Below the pieces are notes generated by a model. That model searched no databases. It was not told the DNA's origin and was given only the letters and a program-made list of their open reading frames with translations. A stretch of 64,000 bases of DNA. Source: Moringa oleifera. Taxonomy: Eukaryota; Streptophyta; Magnoliopsida; Brassicales; Moringaceae. The stretch is from assembly GCA_021397835.1 (NCBI GenBank), contig JAJFZO010000889.1:4836001-4900000 (forward strand), read 5' to 3'. A program made the position numbers and the translations under genes. Of this stretch, positions 1 to 12,107 are shown piece by piece (the stretch's first letter is position 1; the number at the start of each line of letters is the position of its first letter).

Positions 1-48
1 ATATTGTAGTAAATGTGTGATAAGCTTGAGGATCCTAACAAGCAAAGT

Positions 49-80
49 GGGAGGGGGGAGGGGGGGGGGGGGGGGGAGGG
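49..80. repeat. Poly-G/purine tract in OST48 intron
   Basis: Thirty-two bases made almost only of G with three or four A, including an unbroken run of 16 G. It lies in the intron that follows the exon ending at 116. On the sense strand of OST48 it reads as a C-rich run. It could form a G-quadruplex on the plus strand and is prone to length errors in sequencing. Confidence 0.9.
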
Positions 81-115
81 ACAGCATCTAAGAGATAAAT
101 ATAAGTTCTCCTTAC

Positions 116-1686
116 TTGTTTGGACTTCCAGCTTTTCGCACACCAGATGTGAACAATCTGAATTACATAAAGTAAATGCATCAATGAAAAACATGCATAT
201 GCCAGAGAGACCAGCGCAGGAAAACCATTAAAAAGTCACATACCGGTTACTAAACAGGTCTAAAGAGCCAGCAAACATAATCCGGGCGTTGTTTCTGGCC
301 TGCATTTTATAATGAGAATTGCCCATAAATTTCCTTTGATTTAAGTTCCTAATTATGAACATTGATACAACATTCAAGGCGGATTAACCCCAGTAACGAG
401 ATAAAACAATACAAACAATAAACTGAAGTTGAAAGCTTTTGAAATATAAGCAAAACAATACTTATCAAGAAACCAAACTTACAGTTTTACAGATAACATA
501 AAAACAACAGAGTTGCATAAGACTTTTGAATACTCAGAAATGACTGTAATACACATTTGTAATCGCATGTGTGCATAGACATGTCTATGTGAGTCAACGA
601 GACACCACATACCTGCATGACTGAAACTAATGAGATGGAAGATCCAGTCAACAGCGGAGGACTTGACAACTTAGAGTTTGGGTTAGCAGAATATGCAGAG
701 GGTGAGGTTGACAGCACTTTCAAAACCTATGAGTTATAGCATAACCAGAAAATAGTAAGAAGGCTTCAACAGATAATTCAGCATAATTCCATCAGAGTTT
801 TAAGATATATCATCATTACCAAGCTATTGGCAGCATTTAACGAGTGTGCAATCCCTCTAAAGAGCACAGGGGCCTGCAATATATACATTCATCATATATT
901 TTAGTTAGCCATACATTCTTTATACTTAAGGAACACAAATAAGTATGTTACTTAAAACAATATTAAGTCTAGAAGAGAAACTCCAACCTCAATTTTACTT
1001 TTTCCTAAAATCACATCAGATTTAATGTAATCATCGGCAGCTATCAAGGTATGATCCCCGTCCACATCAGAGACTGCATAGCTGTTGTGATCGATAACCA
1101 TAGAAGACGGATCCTGCACTCATGAACAGTTATTAGCAAACCAAATTGAAGTGCATATTTAGCTATAAATTCACAGATCTTACATTACCTCATCAAAATC
1201 AACTCCACATTCCGTGGCAATGTTTCGAATCAAATCTGATGCAGACGCATCAGCTGCCATAATCAAGTCGTGACCCGAGTCAACGAAGTCAATTACACCT
1301 CCCAAATCCAAGGATCCTCCAAATCCTAGAACAAAAGTAGTCACATTAATCACTATAATATTTTATAACTTAAGAAATTATAAAATCAAAGAGATAGTTT
1401 AAGATTCATGTAACTTACGCTCTGTTGAGGGAGAGAAGAGGATCAATCCGTCGTAAAGGTACTCGCCGTAACGTTGCAGAGCCAGTTTAGGATCGTCAGC
1501 GAGCCTGAAGTCAAGGTCAAATCCTCGAGATTTGAGGGAGTTGAAGAAAATGGAGTGCGACGATTTGAGGGAGAAATCGTCAAGTACGACTAAGACGCGG
1601 CCATCCGTGGGATTCTTTAGGGAGAAGGAGAGGCAGATAAAGGGGAGGAGGGAGATCACCGCGATGAAGCTGAAGAGTTTCGCCAT
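116..1686 (-). CDS. OST48: Oligosaccharyltransferase 48 kDa subunit (OST48/DGL1), 5' part
   Basis: Non-catalytic subunit of the ER oligosaccharyltransferase complex, which moves the dolichol-linked glycan to Asn-X-Ser/Thr of nascent proteins. Seven exons can be joined: 1686-1419, 1325-1189, 1113-988, 873-820, 726-613, 299-244 and 157-116, all with GT-AG borders and matching phase, giving about 265 codons of roughly 437 expected. The ATG at 1686 opens a signal peptide ([20 protein letters not shown]); a GTG two codons upstream extends the frame but is not a likely start. Family signatures include [47 protein letters not shown] and [17 protein letters not shown]. The C-terminal lumenal part and membrane anchor lie beyond the left edge. 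It is head-to-head with RCE1, so 1.4 kb serves both promoters. Identity is firm from remembered plant OST48; exact borders of the two leftmost short exons are slightly less certain. Confidence 0.93.
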
Positions 1687-3119
1687 TTTCACTCTCTGTC
1701 CCCTTTAGGGTTTCTCCTTTGGAGGGAGAGCGAGAGAATAGCTGAAAGTGAGTTTACTCGAATTCTCGTTCCCACTGGGACAAAGCAGTTGAAGAATACT
1801 AGAAAACGTCCGTCTCCTTTCATTTTTTCTTTAAAAAGTACATTTGTGTTTCTTTCATTGGTGCCGTACCGAAACGGTTCGAATCATGAATAGATACTGG
1901 GGCTCCTTAAGCCCACGAAACCGGTTTTGGTCAAGGCCCATAAAGCGAGAAATCTGAAAATAATAACTTCTGCCTTAACAAAAAAATGGCTTGCTTATTT
2001 GATAATAACGTCCACGTGTTATGTCAAGTGAAGTCAAAGCACCCGTGCCCCAAATGCTTTCAGCTAATTAAGCTGAATCATTTACTTAAAAAATTGAAAA
2101 TGAGTTATTTCCTTTTTTTTTATTCTTTTTGGTATATGAAAAAAAAGAGGAAGAATTTCATGGCAAAACCCGAACATACTTTTTATCATGCCAAAGCATA
2201 GCTTCCAGATCAGCGTAGAAAAGAAGCTAAAATCTTTCCTACAGCAGGCCAGGCCACAGAACCGCAGACGCCTGTCCCGAGTTTTTGCACCAGGGGAAAG
2301 TGGGTCCACTTTCTGTCATTTATATCCAAACTCTCTGTGTTTGCTGTCTCTTTCCTTATTCTTCTCACGCCAAATCCTTCCGTTCTTGTGTTTTTCTTTC
2401 TTTTCCGTTTTTCTTTGTGCAGGTGATCTTCTCATGCCCTACCACGCTTCCCTCGTTTACTCTCCTTTTTAGGTTTTATCCGCTTCAGGATTAAGTGACT
2501 AGACGTTATTTTTGTATTCATTTTTGTTATTTTCTTACTTTTTACTGCTTTGGTTTTGATATGGATGTCGTTTATTCTTTGTACGTCTTGGTAAGTATCA
2601 TTGGATCGTCCTTTTAGGTTCTGGTTTTATTGAAAGGGCTTATTCTTTTTCTTTTTTTTCTCCGAAATGGACGATCTATGTAGCAAGAATCTAATTTTTC
2701 CAATATAATGTATGCCAAACATTAGGAGAAGGGCAACTGTATAGCGAATTTATGATAGGGCATGGCATTGAATTTGTTTGGATGAGTTTATGATAGTTAA
2801 TGAGCTGTTTCTTGGCCATACCTCGACGTGGCTTTTCAATGGAAGTTGAATTATCATGGAAAAATGGAAAGAATTTATGAATTATATTCTTCAAGTTGCT
2901 CATGTTTCTTGACAATAAAGAATCATTTTGGGGCTTAATCAAATCAGGGAATCACTATAGAGTATCATTTGCTATTTGACTATGGAGAATCCTTAATGGT
3001 GGTTGATTGTTACAACTTACAACATAGAAGGATAATTGTGTTTAGTCTTGAAAAGGTTGGTTGTAAGATTTTGGATGTAATCGTGTCATCTGACTAAAAT
3101 TTTCAGCATCTTAGGAGCT
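1687..3119. promoter_or_regulatory. Bidirectional intergenic region OST48 / RCE1 with RCE1 leader intron
   Basis: This stretch separates the divergent OST48 and RCE1 start codons. The part near 2330-2430 is pyrimidine-rich and looks like an RCE1 5' leader. A plausible leader intron opens at the GTGATC after position 2422 and closes at the TTTCAG ending at 3106, 13 bases before the RCE1 ATG. Short ORFs here have no family features. Transcription start sites are inferred, not seen. Confidence 0.5.
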
Positions 3120-4452
3120 ATGATTCGGTTATTCAAAGTAAAGGAGAAGCAGAGAGAACTTGCTGAAAATGCCAATGGAGGGGCACCTGCCAGGAGGCAA
3201 ACTGCTGGGGAATTGCGACTTCATAAAGGTTTTTCTGCAAAATAATTGATGATTCCCTGTTTCTTTATGTCCATTTTTTTTTTATGTTTTTCTGTTCTTT
3301 CCTCTGAAGTTCATATTAGGTGATGAGTAAATTTTGAATGAAGTAAATTTTGCATAGGGAGTATTGGCAACTTTACTCTGCTGGAAGGAGAAGAAAATGT
3401 TTAAGGAGAAATTTTGATTTGCTAACTGTTTCTTTAGTTGTGAAGATTTCTTAGTGATCTATCCGGTTAAGAGGATATCGGGTTGGTCTAAGGTTGAATT
3501 GATAGTTACAAGTCGTAGAGATTTTCAATTTCATTGTACAGCCAAAACTATTATTATGAGTCCAATCTAGACTTTTTAAAACTAAATTCAGGCTTTTCCC
3601 ATAGGGTTGGTCTTATTAGTCCATGGTCTTTTCCCTGTGACTATTGATTCACATGTTATAATCATGTTACTTCACATTTCTCACTCTTAACTCTTGCAGA
3701 TATTTCAGAATTGAACCTACCTAAGTCTTGTACTATATCATTTCCCAATGGCCAGGATGACCTGATGAACTTTGAGGTGTCAATTAGACCTGATGAAGGA
3801 TACTATCAGTAAGATATTCTTCTTTCACACCTCTTAGCTTTAAAATTTATTCGATATAAACCTGTGCACTATGGTAGAAATTTAGTTTGCGGATGATCAT
3901 TCACCTCATGCTCTTCAATTATATCACAGAGGTGGCATGTTCTTGTTTTCTTTCCAAGTTTCTCCTGTCTACCCACATGAAGCACCAAAGGTTAAGTGCA
4001 AGACCAAGGTAGAGCTGCCCATCCTATTAATGTTATTAGGTCTTCCTTTCTGTTTTATCATTCCTCTTCCTTTGTTAGTTGACATTTTGTACTTCGTTCT
4101 CCCCACTTGCAGGTCTACCATCCAAATATTGACTTGGAAGGAAATGTTTGCCTCAATATATTGCGAGAAGATTGGAAGCCTGTCCTCAATATAAACACCA
4201 TCATTTACGGATTATATCATCTTTTCACAGTAATACTGGAGATTTTCATTAACAGATTTCTGTGATTTCATAATATATCAGTTGTGTTTGTCACTAAGTT
4301 CTTCCTTTATGCAGGAACCAAATTATGAGGATCCCCTTAATCATGAAGCTGCTGCTGTGTTGAGGGATAACCCAAGGGTGTTTGAATCTAATGTGAGAAG
4401 GGCTATGACTGGTGGGTATGTGGGGCAAACCTTTTTCCCTTCTTGTATCTAG
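3120..4452 (+). CDS. RCE1: NEDD8-conjugating enzyme (RCE1/UBC12)
   Basis: E2 enzyme that takes NEDD8/RUB1 from the AXR1-ECR1 E1 and passes it to cullins, activating SCF ligases needed for auxin and other responses. Five coding exons: 3120-3228, 3700-3808, 3930-4008, 4113-4229 and 4315-4452; they join in phase to 183 codons plus TAG, the usual length for plant UBC12. The N-terminal [13 protein letters not shown] is the UBC12-specific extension that docks to the E1. The core reads [20 protein letters not shown], then [13 protein letters not shown]. The catalytic cysteine is Cys112 in the motif [20 protein letters not shown], followed by [10 protein letters not shown]. The C-terminus ends GQTFFPSCI. 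It is tail-to-tail with the MFS gene. All catalytic features are intact and the assignment is very secure. Confidence 0.97.
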
Positions 4453-5291
4453 CTTTGTTTTATAGCAGACAAATGCACTAGTTTTCAGTGCGTGCATACC
4501 TGTGGGTTGTATAACTTCTCTGAATACATTCTGAAATATTTTCTGATGTTCCACAAAGGCCTGGGAATTAATTCCTAAGGACTTAGCAAGTGAAATGCAA
4601 TTGGAAGTGTCACTTTTGTAATGCCTTTGCAAGCATTCATACGAACATACTAGTCACTTACTATTTGATGCCTAGTTCTATATGTTTGTTGGACCTTCCC
4701 TCCAAGAATCATTTAATTTGGTTTCTTGTTTTATTGGTCTTTCCTTCATTTTTCCAACTTGTTTCTAGGGCTATGCTTAGGGTCATTAACCGCTTTAAAA
4801 ACTTGTAGAAATGAAACCTCTCATGCTTTCCGTGTACATATCTGAAAGTACACATTTTTATCTGCAGCCTGAAACAGACAAAAATGGCAATTCTAAGTAT
4901 TAGCCATTTATATTAGGGCAGTTTAATAGGCAGGGTTTTAATTACTCAATGATTGTTGTATGTAAATGCGACTTTGCATGTCAAAATATTATGGGTAAGC
5001 CAATGAACGACTGCTGAGTGCTATCCACCATTCTACACACTGGCATCAGTGAAACTGAAGGTTTTCGAAAGTAGGGCCTGGACCACGTTAGGCCAAAGAA
5101 CATGGCCATTATGCAGACTGAAGGAAGTTTCAGGAGTACATGGTGATTCCTTCCTGCTTTCATTTCCCAAAAAAAAAAATCCTTCTTGCTTTCATTTCCC
5201 AAAAAAAAAAAAATCACAATTCTGACGTAAAATGTTTTAGATTCAAAAAATTACAATACACGGCATGCCCACAAAAAAAAAAAAAAGCATC
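4453..5291. other. Convergent 3' region between RCE1 and the MFS gene
   Basis: No gene seen. It should hold both 3' UTRs. Near its right side lies a 32-base tandem repeat with A-tracts (5148-5213). ORFs at 4590-4808 and 4981-5217 are short, AT-rich and without recognisable motifs. Confidence 0.6.
5148..5213. repeat. Two-copy 32-bp tandem repeat with poly-A ends
   Basis: The unit TCCTTCcTGCTTTCATTTCC followed by C and an A-run is repeated at 5148-5179 and from 5180, with one C/T difference inside the unit and A-runs of 11 and 13. It sits about 80 bp downstream of the MFS stop codon, probably in its 3' UTR. Confidence 0.85.
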
Positions 5292-7955
5292 TCATATCAT
5301 CTCTTCCTCTTTTGAACTCATCATTCTAGCAGTATCCCGATCTCTCTTAAAAATCTTGTATAATGGCGTGTAGAATAAACAACACAATCCAAAAGGAGCA
5401 GCCATCATTGACAGAAGGCCCTTGGACAATGCGGCGGCCTCCCTTAGGGACCCATTAACAGGATCAACAGACTTTGAGTCATAACCAAATATTTTTTCTG
5501 ACAGAATACCAACCAGGGGAGCTGCGAAAGCAGAGAATGATCCTTCGAAAGCTCGGTCGAAAGCATAGATCATCGTCCGGTGCTTGGCAGGCACCACCTC
5601 AGCAAATATAGGGGCATTTACTGCACTACCATTCCAGCTGATGGTCAAACCCATCAGGAACAGAGTGGCCGAGAAGGCAAGGTAGCTGTCAACCGACTGG
5701 GGAATCACTTTCAGGAGAAAATATGAGAACGGGATGCCCATGAAGGCACTGAATTGCGCACAAATTACCCTGCCTGAATTGGGATAAACATGTGACATTT
5801 TATCTGCTATTATTCCACCTAGGAAGGATCCCATAGCACATCCCACAGCGAAAATACTTATGAGGGCCGCTGTACTATTATGATCAAAACCTGCAGAAGG
5901 ACTAGAAAACATCATCCATAATGCAAGTAAATCAGTACATATTCTTAAATTTTTTATTGTCTTCTTGACAAAATCGTTGAGTTCAATTGCTTTACTAACA
6001 AATGTAATGCATTAGTAAATATGCTCACCGATTAGCTCAAACCACATGGTGAAAAACACCATAGCAGTCCAGGGCAGTGACCCAACAATGCCCTGCAGGA
6101 CAATGATCTGAAATGTCCGGACCTTCATGACGGCTTTCATGGCCATCCAGGACTCCAGCCAAACAGATGATGCACTACTGCTACCCTTTTCTATTATCAA
6201 CTCATCGCTGCAGCAAAAACCATCTAAATCACCAAACGCAAATAGAACAGAGAAATTTGTGTCTAATGGAAATATTAATCATTATCCCAAAGACCAATAG
6301 TTAACAAATCTAAAACTCTTAACCTTTCGAAATATTCATGACTACCACTAACTCTTTTTGTTGGATCGACAACAAATACGAGGACAAGGAATCCAATCAG
6401 TGCACTCAGTGCTGCCATCATTATGAAGGCAAAACGCCATCCGGGCATGCCCCAAAACTGCTCACCGGCCATAATTGTCGCCAGAACACCACCTCCTATG
6501 CCACCAACAGCCCCAACAAGACTTAGCAGTCCAAATCCAACCCCTCTAACACCATCCAGATAGCTATCAGCAATGAATGACTGAAGAGCTGGTATTACGA
6601 TTGCCAGTCCAAAGCCATTAACTGCCCTCCAGAATGCAACCTGCAGGAAATGCTGGCTTGCCCCTACTGCAGCAGTTGATAATGCCCAACACAAAGTGCC
6701 AATAGCAAGAACTGTAGGGCGGTCGTAGTTAATTACTAGGACACCAGCCAATGGCGATGCCAGTCCCTGCACAAAGTTCCTTATGAACGTGAGGTACCCC
6801 AGATCAGACGCTCCAGCGTTAAAAGCTTCGCTGACTTCTTTGTAAACAGATGGGAGGAGGTTTTCATCAGCACGCTCCATGATAGCAGCCAAGTTGATTA
6901 GTACGAGAGAAAGAGAAACCCCAAATATCTTTTTTGTCCTATTGAAATGGAACGTATCACCAAGATACAGAGGACAGAATCAGGGCACATGAAAAAGAAA
7001 AACATTCTCTGAACAGGCAACCAAAGTGAACAAGAAATACAAGGGATATGAGTATGTTTGTACAAAGCATGTGTGCAGGCAAACGAAGCACGGAAACGTT
7101 CTGCATCAGGAACATGAGAAAAGGATCTGATATTTTTGGATAAAGAATTCATTATACAGCACAGAAAAAAGAACTGGTTTTCTGAATTTCACGTACTATT
7201 TTCCAATCAAAACAAAAGGTCACACTCAGTCAATGTGAAAGGTTATGCAAGGATCAAGCATGAAGCCTTGATGAATTTGGGTCATGCTGGGTAAACATTT
7301 AGAAAGAAGATGTAGAGACTTTATTGGCCAAGTAAATGACAAGCAAATAGGAGGACCTCAATGGACTATTTCTCAAGAATTCACCATTCTTATAATGCTC
7401 TATGGTATGTTTGCTCATTAATTTTAAGTGGAAACACAAGAGACAAAGACTGGAATCCAAGTATAGAGACAACATCTCCTACTTCTTGATGCCAACTACA
7501 AGGAACCCACATCAGATATCCTATCACTGACTTTGAACAGACATGGAAGAAGAAAATCTGTTTGCTTAAAGCTAATTAATTTCCTACGATATCTCCTTAG
7601 GTACTCCCATGATATCTATCAACCTTCAATCAGGAGAAGAGTGGCTTGGACAGATCTAAAACTAGGTGTCCCCCCACTGCAACTTCATAAAGCCATAACT
7701 ATAGCGTTAGAAACTGTAAACACGATAGAATCTGGAGGAATCTCACATAGCAAGCTTTCCATGCACAATTTCATCAGTGACTTAAGCTGGCGACTCAAAA
7801 AGGATGATATTCCAAGTTATTGAACAAGCCATCAATCAATGAATAACCGTCAAACTGTAACAACAATCTTTAACCATGGAGACACCCCCGAAAAAATGAA
7901 CCAGAAAATCGAATCCAAAAGAATGCCAACAAGAAATCAAAGACACTCACTTCAT
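5292..7955 (-). CDS. Major facilitator superfamily transporter (AT4G36790-like)
   Basis: Polytopic membrane carrier of the plant MFS group that includes AT4G36790 and AT2G18590; substrate unknown. Four coding exons: 7955-7951 (ATG plus two bases), 6938-6324, 6207-6029 and 5890-5292, giving 465 aa plus TGA. The start is inferred from phase: exon 1 ends ATGAA|GTGAGT and joins G|ACAAAAAAG, so the protein starts MKTKKIFGVSLSLVLINLAA, then IMERADENLLPSVYKEV, as in homologs. Helices are clear: SLSLVLINLAAI, GVLVINYDRPTVLAIGTLCW, GLLSLVGAVGGIGGGVLATI, FIMMAALSALIGFLVLVFVV, then a cytoplasmic loop with Ser-rich EKGSSSASS, then the C-terminal half with AALISIFAVGCAMGSFLGGI, ADKMSHVYPNSGR and the FAEVVPAKHRTMIYAFDRAF signature. 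Tail-to-tail with RCE1 and head-to-head with the BES1-type gene. The family is secure; the tiny first coding exon is strongly supported but unproven. Confidence 0.9.
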
Positions 7956-10071
7956 ATTTTGGAGATGCCAGCGAAGCGGAAACTTGAATCGACGAGCAGT
8001 GCGGAATCTGGAATGGGTATGAATGTGACCCATAAATCTGCTCCGACAAAATGGGAAGAGTAGGGCTCAAGCACCTATGGCGGATCCGGAACGACCAACT
8101 TGCTTGGTTGTACCAAAGAAACGATGACTAACCGGGGACTCATCGGGAATTACCCAAAACGAAAATCAAACTAAGACCCTAATCAGTATTATATTGAATA
8201 AAACATTCAAGCTGAAACACTATAATACTCAGGATAAGCCAAAAAAAAAAGAGAGAAAATCTGCCAATGAGGTTTCTCTCTCTCTCTCTCTCAAAGGCTT
8301 TTGGAAGAAACGAAGATGGTGATAAAACAGAGGTTAGTCGATGACATTATGGACTTATTGATCGATTTGGAAAGGTTGCTTTCAAAACGTACCCACCACG
8401 GCGCTTCTCTTCAACGGTTGTCCGGTCATGATGCGTCCCTACTTTATTCGCCTAATACTAAAAACGGAGTATTCCTTAGAAGTTCGAAAAGTCAAGATGA
8501 TGATATGATTCTGCTAAATTGTGGGGGTCCTACGATTCGGTGTCATAATCAGACACGAACCAGATGAACAGACACGTAGGATCTCTCTGATCTGTTTTTT
8601 CCTGTTATGATGCAAACTTACATGGGCCTTGCCTTGTTTTACTTGGGCAAATAGATCAAGAAGCCTAAAACAATTTTCTTAACTTGTTAGCAAACCACCG
8701 AAAATCAAACCCGATTTTACAAGCCAGACTTTTCAAGTTTCTAAACTTTCTTGACCTCTTCCGATCCAGAAGTTGAGAAGAACAATCAAAACTGAACATG
8801 ATTACTCAAACATTATTGGTTAGCCAGAAAATGTCATTTTTTTCCATGAAATTGGGAGGAAAATTTCATTCGGGAATCTAAACAAGTGAGCACTTCTGTT
8901 TTGTCTTTGTCTTCCTATGTTTCTTTCTTCATTTGTTTGGCAAACTTTTACAGACTGAGCTAAATTGGGTACCCTTCTCCCTCCTCTTCAGAGCTCGAAC
9001 CCATTAAAGATAACAATCAATCATGAACTGGCATGAAAGATTGGGACAAGTTTCGAACCAAAAAGTAACAGATTGAAGAGAGATCGAGTTAGTTCTCCAG
9101 CCCACCGGGTCAGATGAATAGGCCCAAAGATCCAATCATCCCACAGAACTAACTAAAAGTAGCCCACGATGACTATCAGCCCGCAGTTTTCAAAAGGCTT
9201 CGATATTCCAAATAAAATACGTGTTTGTCAGGCCCTTACCTGTGAAACATAGAAACCTGTTCCATTTTGTTCTTCCACGTGATTCTTTCTTGACCATCCC
9301 CATTCTTTCATGAAAAGAAAAAGACAACTAACGAATTATTAAATTTCTTAAGAAATTTCTCTCTCCCCTTTAATAACTGTTTTTTAATAATTTAACAATC
9401 TTTTATTTTTAATTAACACACCAGATAAAAATGTCCTATAGACTTCAGGAGTGCTTTTATCTCACTTGTCAAAGTCAGAAATAATTAAATTATAAAAAAT
9501 TATTATTATTGAAGAAATAAAAATTTACTACCATCGGACAATTTCCTCAAATTACATCACATTTTGATAATATCTCATGATATCGAGAATTAGATCCGAA
9601 AAGAAAATAATCTTGTCCTAACTTGTAACATTCAATAAAACAAGGCCAAATACACGACAATTGTCACATAAAAAGTGGAGTTTTCAATTCGCATTCAAAA
9701 ACTTAATCCCGTGTGACAGATCTGCCCAAGGTTTTTGTCAAATTAGTATAATTGTTATCTCCTAACAAAGTTCGTCGAGCCAATTTCTCGGCTGGCATGT
9801 CTCCGCTGCTAAAGTTCATGGTCAATTAAGGACCAAGAATTCGGAATTATTATCGACAATACGAATCAGGAAATATCTCAGTGGCATGAATAATTTATTG
9901 GTAAGGCACAAAATACGAATTGCATATTTTAATAATTAAATCTAATAAATAATTTTCGTATTTTAATAAATAAAAAATATGGATAAATAAATAATGAACA
10001 AAAAAGAGGATATAATAGTATATTTAGGATTAGGTGATATAATAATAATGAAGCTAACACTAATGAACCCC

Positions 10072-10616
10072 CACGTGCTCTTCCCCACCACCGGCAAGGA
10101 CCGGACCAGTCGTGCCTAGAACGAGAACACACGGTCGAGGTGGTCCCCGAATTTAACAACGGCATCTCACGCTTGTCTCCACCACACGTGCGGCGGGTCT
10201 TTTTTTTTTTTTAATAGCCCTTGCGCCAGCTGGCTGTGCTGTCTCCTTCACCTTAGCTGTAGCCACACGTGCTGCTACAACAACTATTGCGCCTCCCGAT
10301 TAAGACTCACCGATCTTTTAATTTTATATATTTTGGAAAATTTTATAGAATTATCTTAATTAATAATTAATAATAATAATGAGAGTTTGTTGAGTTTAAG
10401 CTGTATTAAGTAGAGAACAGAATCGGCTGGTGAGCCGAGCAGTGCGATTCTTCTGGCCGAAGAAGACAAAAAGTAGGAGTAAAAAAGAAAAAGGCAGGTT
10501 AGGGGGGGACCGCAGTCACGTGTTGTGTGTTTTGTGCTAACACGTCAAAGAGAGGGCCCTGGTCCCCACGAGCCGGTGTGGGCTGCTTTTTGATATAGGT
10601 TTCTGTGTCGCACGTG
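10072..10616. promoter_or_regulatory. Cluster of five G-boxes (CACGTG)
   Basis: Perfect palindromic CACGTG hexamers occur at 10072-10077, 10185-10190, 10266-10271, 10517-10522 and 10611-10616. The one at 10185 continues as CGTGCG and the one at 10611 as CGTGTG, both matching the BR-response element core CGTG(T/C)G. A further ACGT core lies near 10540 and near 10760. G-boxes are bound by bZIP (GBF, ABF), bHLH (PIF) and BZR factors. They lie 1.5-2.0 kb upstream of the BES1-type ATG and about 2.1-2.7 kb upstream of the MFS ATG, so the target gene is not settled. Local GC is higher than the surroundings. Confidence 0.7.
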
Positions 10617-11615
10617 TGGAGCCGACTGATCCTGCAAAAGTACCGTGAAGTGTTACATGATTTCGATGAGAAAGAGAGAAAGAGAGAAGAGTGCGTGTGG
10701 GTCCCACTTAGGTTGAGCTCTTTTTCGTCCGTATCTGCACCGTTCAAACCGAACGTCACGTCATCGTTACCCCAATTACCGGAGAGAAGAGCATCTTCGC
10801 AATTTTTTCCCGTGGGTCATACCATTTTGGCTATCAGGCTCCGTCATTGATGACCGTTAGATTAGAATGATAAAACACTTTGGTCAAAATAGTTTATAAT
10901 CGTATGTCTCACAATTACTTTTAACATAAATATCGAGTCTCAATTAGTCTGTCTGATCTAAAAGCAAATTAGTCAAATTTAATAGATAATGGGGAGATTT
11001 AATATTTTTAATTATGGTGAAAATAAATAAAGAAATATTTGTTGGGAATCTCAATATGGATTGAGACTGAAGTTATTTGTCAATAATGGAGGCTGCCCAT
11101 GTTGCCGGTCTCCTAATTAACAACAATTTCATTTATGCTTCATTTACAACTCTTTTATATGTATATATTTATATTTATAATAAAAATGAATAAATAATAT
11201 TTTTAAACAAAATGTAAGTATTACAGTATGCAGTTATGTCAGAAGAGCAGGGGGTGAAAATGCAGGTTTCATGTGGCCAAGGCTTTTTCACTTTTTACCC
11301 ATTACTAATATTGGTCGGAATTTATTTGCAATTTAATATTAACTTATCAAATTCATTAATTTTGATGTTAACATACGGGAACAAATTATATGTTAGTTTA
11401 ATTTTTAAAATAAATAAAAAATTATTTATCTCAAATATAAATAATTTACTCCTAATTATGATATTAGCTAACTGGGCTTAACTGAGCTCTAGTGTGGGAA
11501 CACGCGCGAAGAAAACTTATCAGTGGTAGGAGAAGCATGTAAAATTCATTTAGATCCCTTGTGAAGACTTTAATTCCATAAGTAACCTTTTCGGATTGTA
11601 TTTCTTCTTTGATAA

Positions 11616-11625
11616 TGTGTGTGTA

Positions 11626-11684
<59 letters not shown>
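11616..11684. repeat. Compound GT/GA microsatellite
   Basis: An interrupted GT run (about 11616-11642) passes directly into 21 GA units (11643-11684). It lies about 425 bp upstream of the BES1-type start codon, in the promoter or distal leader. Confidence 0.95.
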
Positions 11685-11686
<2 letters not shown>

Positions 11687-11960
11687 CATAAGGAAGCAGC
11701 ACATGCATTTCTTTTCCAAAAGGTTTAGTTGAGAAACTACTGTAATAATTTTTTAAAAACTTTAAGTTTATATATCATTAAAATAAATTAATAACTAAAA
11801 TTACCTTTTATTTTTAATAAATTTTATTTATCACTAAAAAGTAATAAAAATAAAAATTTGATCCTAGCTATTAATTTATTTTAATCATATGGATTCATCT
11901 CTCAAAAGTAGAGTTCAGATCAGCATAGATCTGAGTCCCTTTGAGAAAAGTGTTATTTTC

Positions 11961-11989
<29 letters not shown>
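11961..11989. repeat. GA microsatellite in the BES1-type leader
   Basis: Fourteen GA units in a row, about 120 bp before the ATG at 12108, followed by further GA-rich sequence up to the start codon. GA tracts in plant leaders can bind BPC/GAGA-type proteins; that role here is inferred. Confidence 0.95.
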
Positions 11990-11992
<3 letters not shown>

Positions 11993-12107
11993 CCTCCTTG
12001 TCTCCTCTCCCTCAACCAAAACATAGTAAACGAAGCAGGGAGAGAGAGCCGGTGCAGACGCTGGGCAAGGAAGGTCTGTAGAGAAAGAGAGAGGGGTCGC
12101 CGGGAAA

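Larger units (their letters stand above)
7956..12107. promoter_or_regulatory. 4.1-kb divergent intergenic region, MFS / BES1-type gene
   Basis: No supported gene. It should contain the MFS leader (a pyrimidine repeat at 8275-8292 lies about 320 bp upstream of its ATG), an AT-rich middle (about 9350-10050 and 10860-11460), a G-box cluster at 10072-10616, and the GA/GT-rich leader of the BES1-type gene (11616-11989). An 83-codon ATG ORF at 8316-8567 was considered and not accepted. Confidence 0.6.

Noticed and set aside
1876..1886. GGTTCGAATCA, B-box-like word in the OST48/RCE1 promoter
   Set aside because: No A-box at the right distance and no cloverleaf.
8316..8567. 83-codon ATG ORF (MVIKQRLVDDIMDLLIDLE start) between the MFS and BES1-type genes
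   Set aside because: No family motif, a biased tail, and it sits in presumed MFS promoter DNA. It could be a small gene, but nothing supports it beyond an open frame.
8960..9002. tRNA-like words (TAGCTCAGTCTG and GGGTTCGAGCTC, minus strand)
   Set aside because: The two boxes are in the wrong order for a tRNA or SINE.
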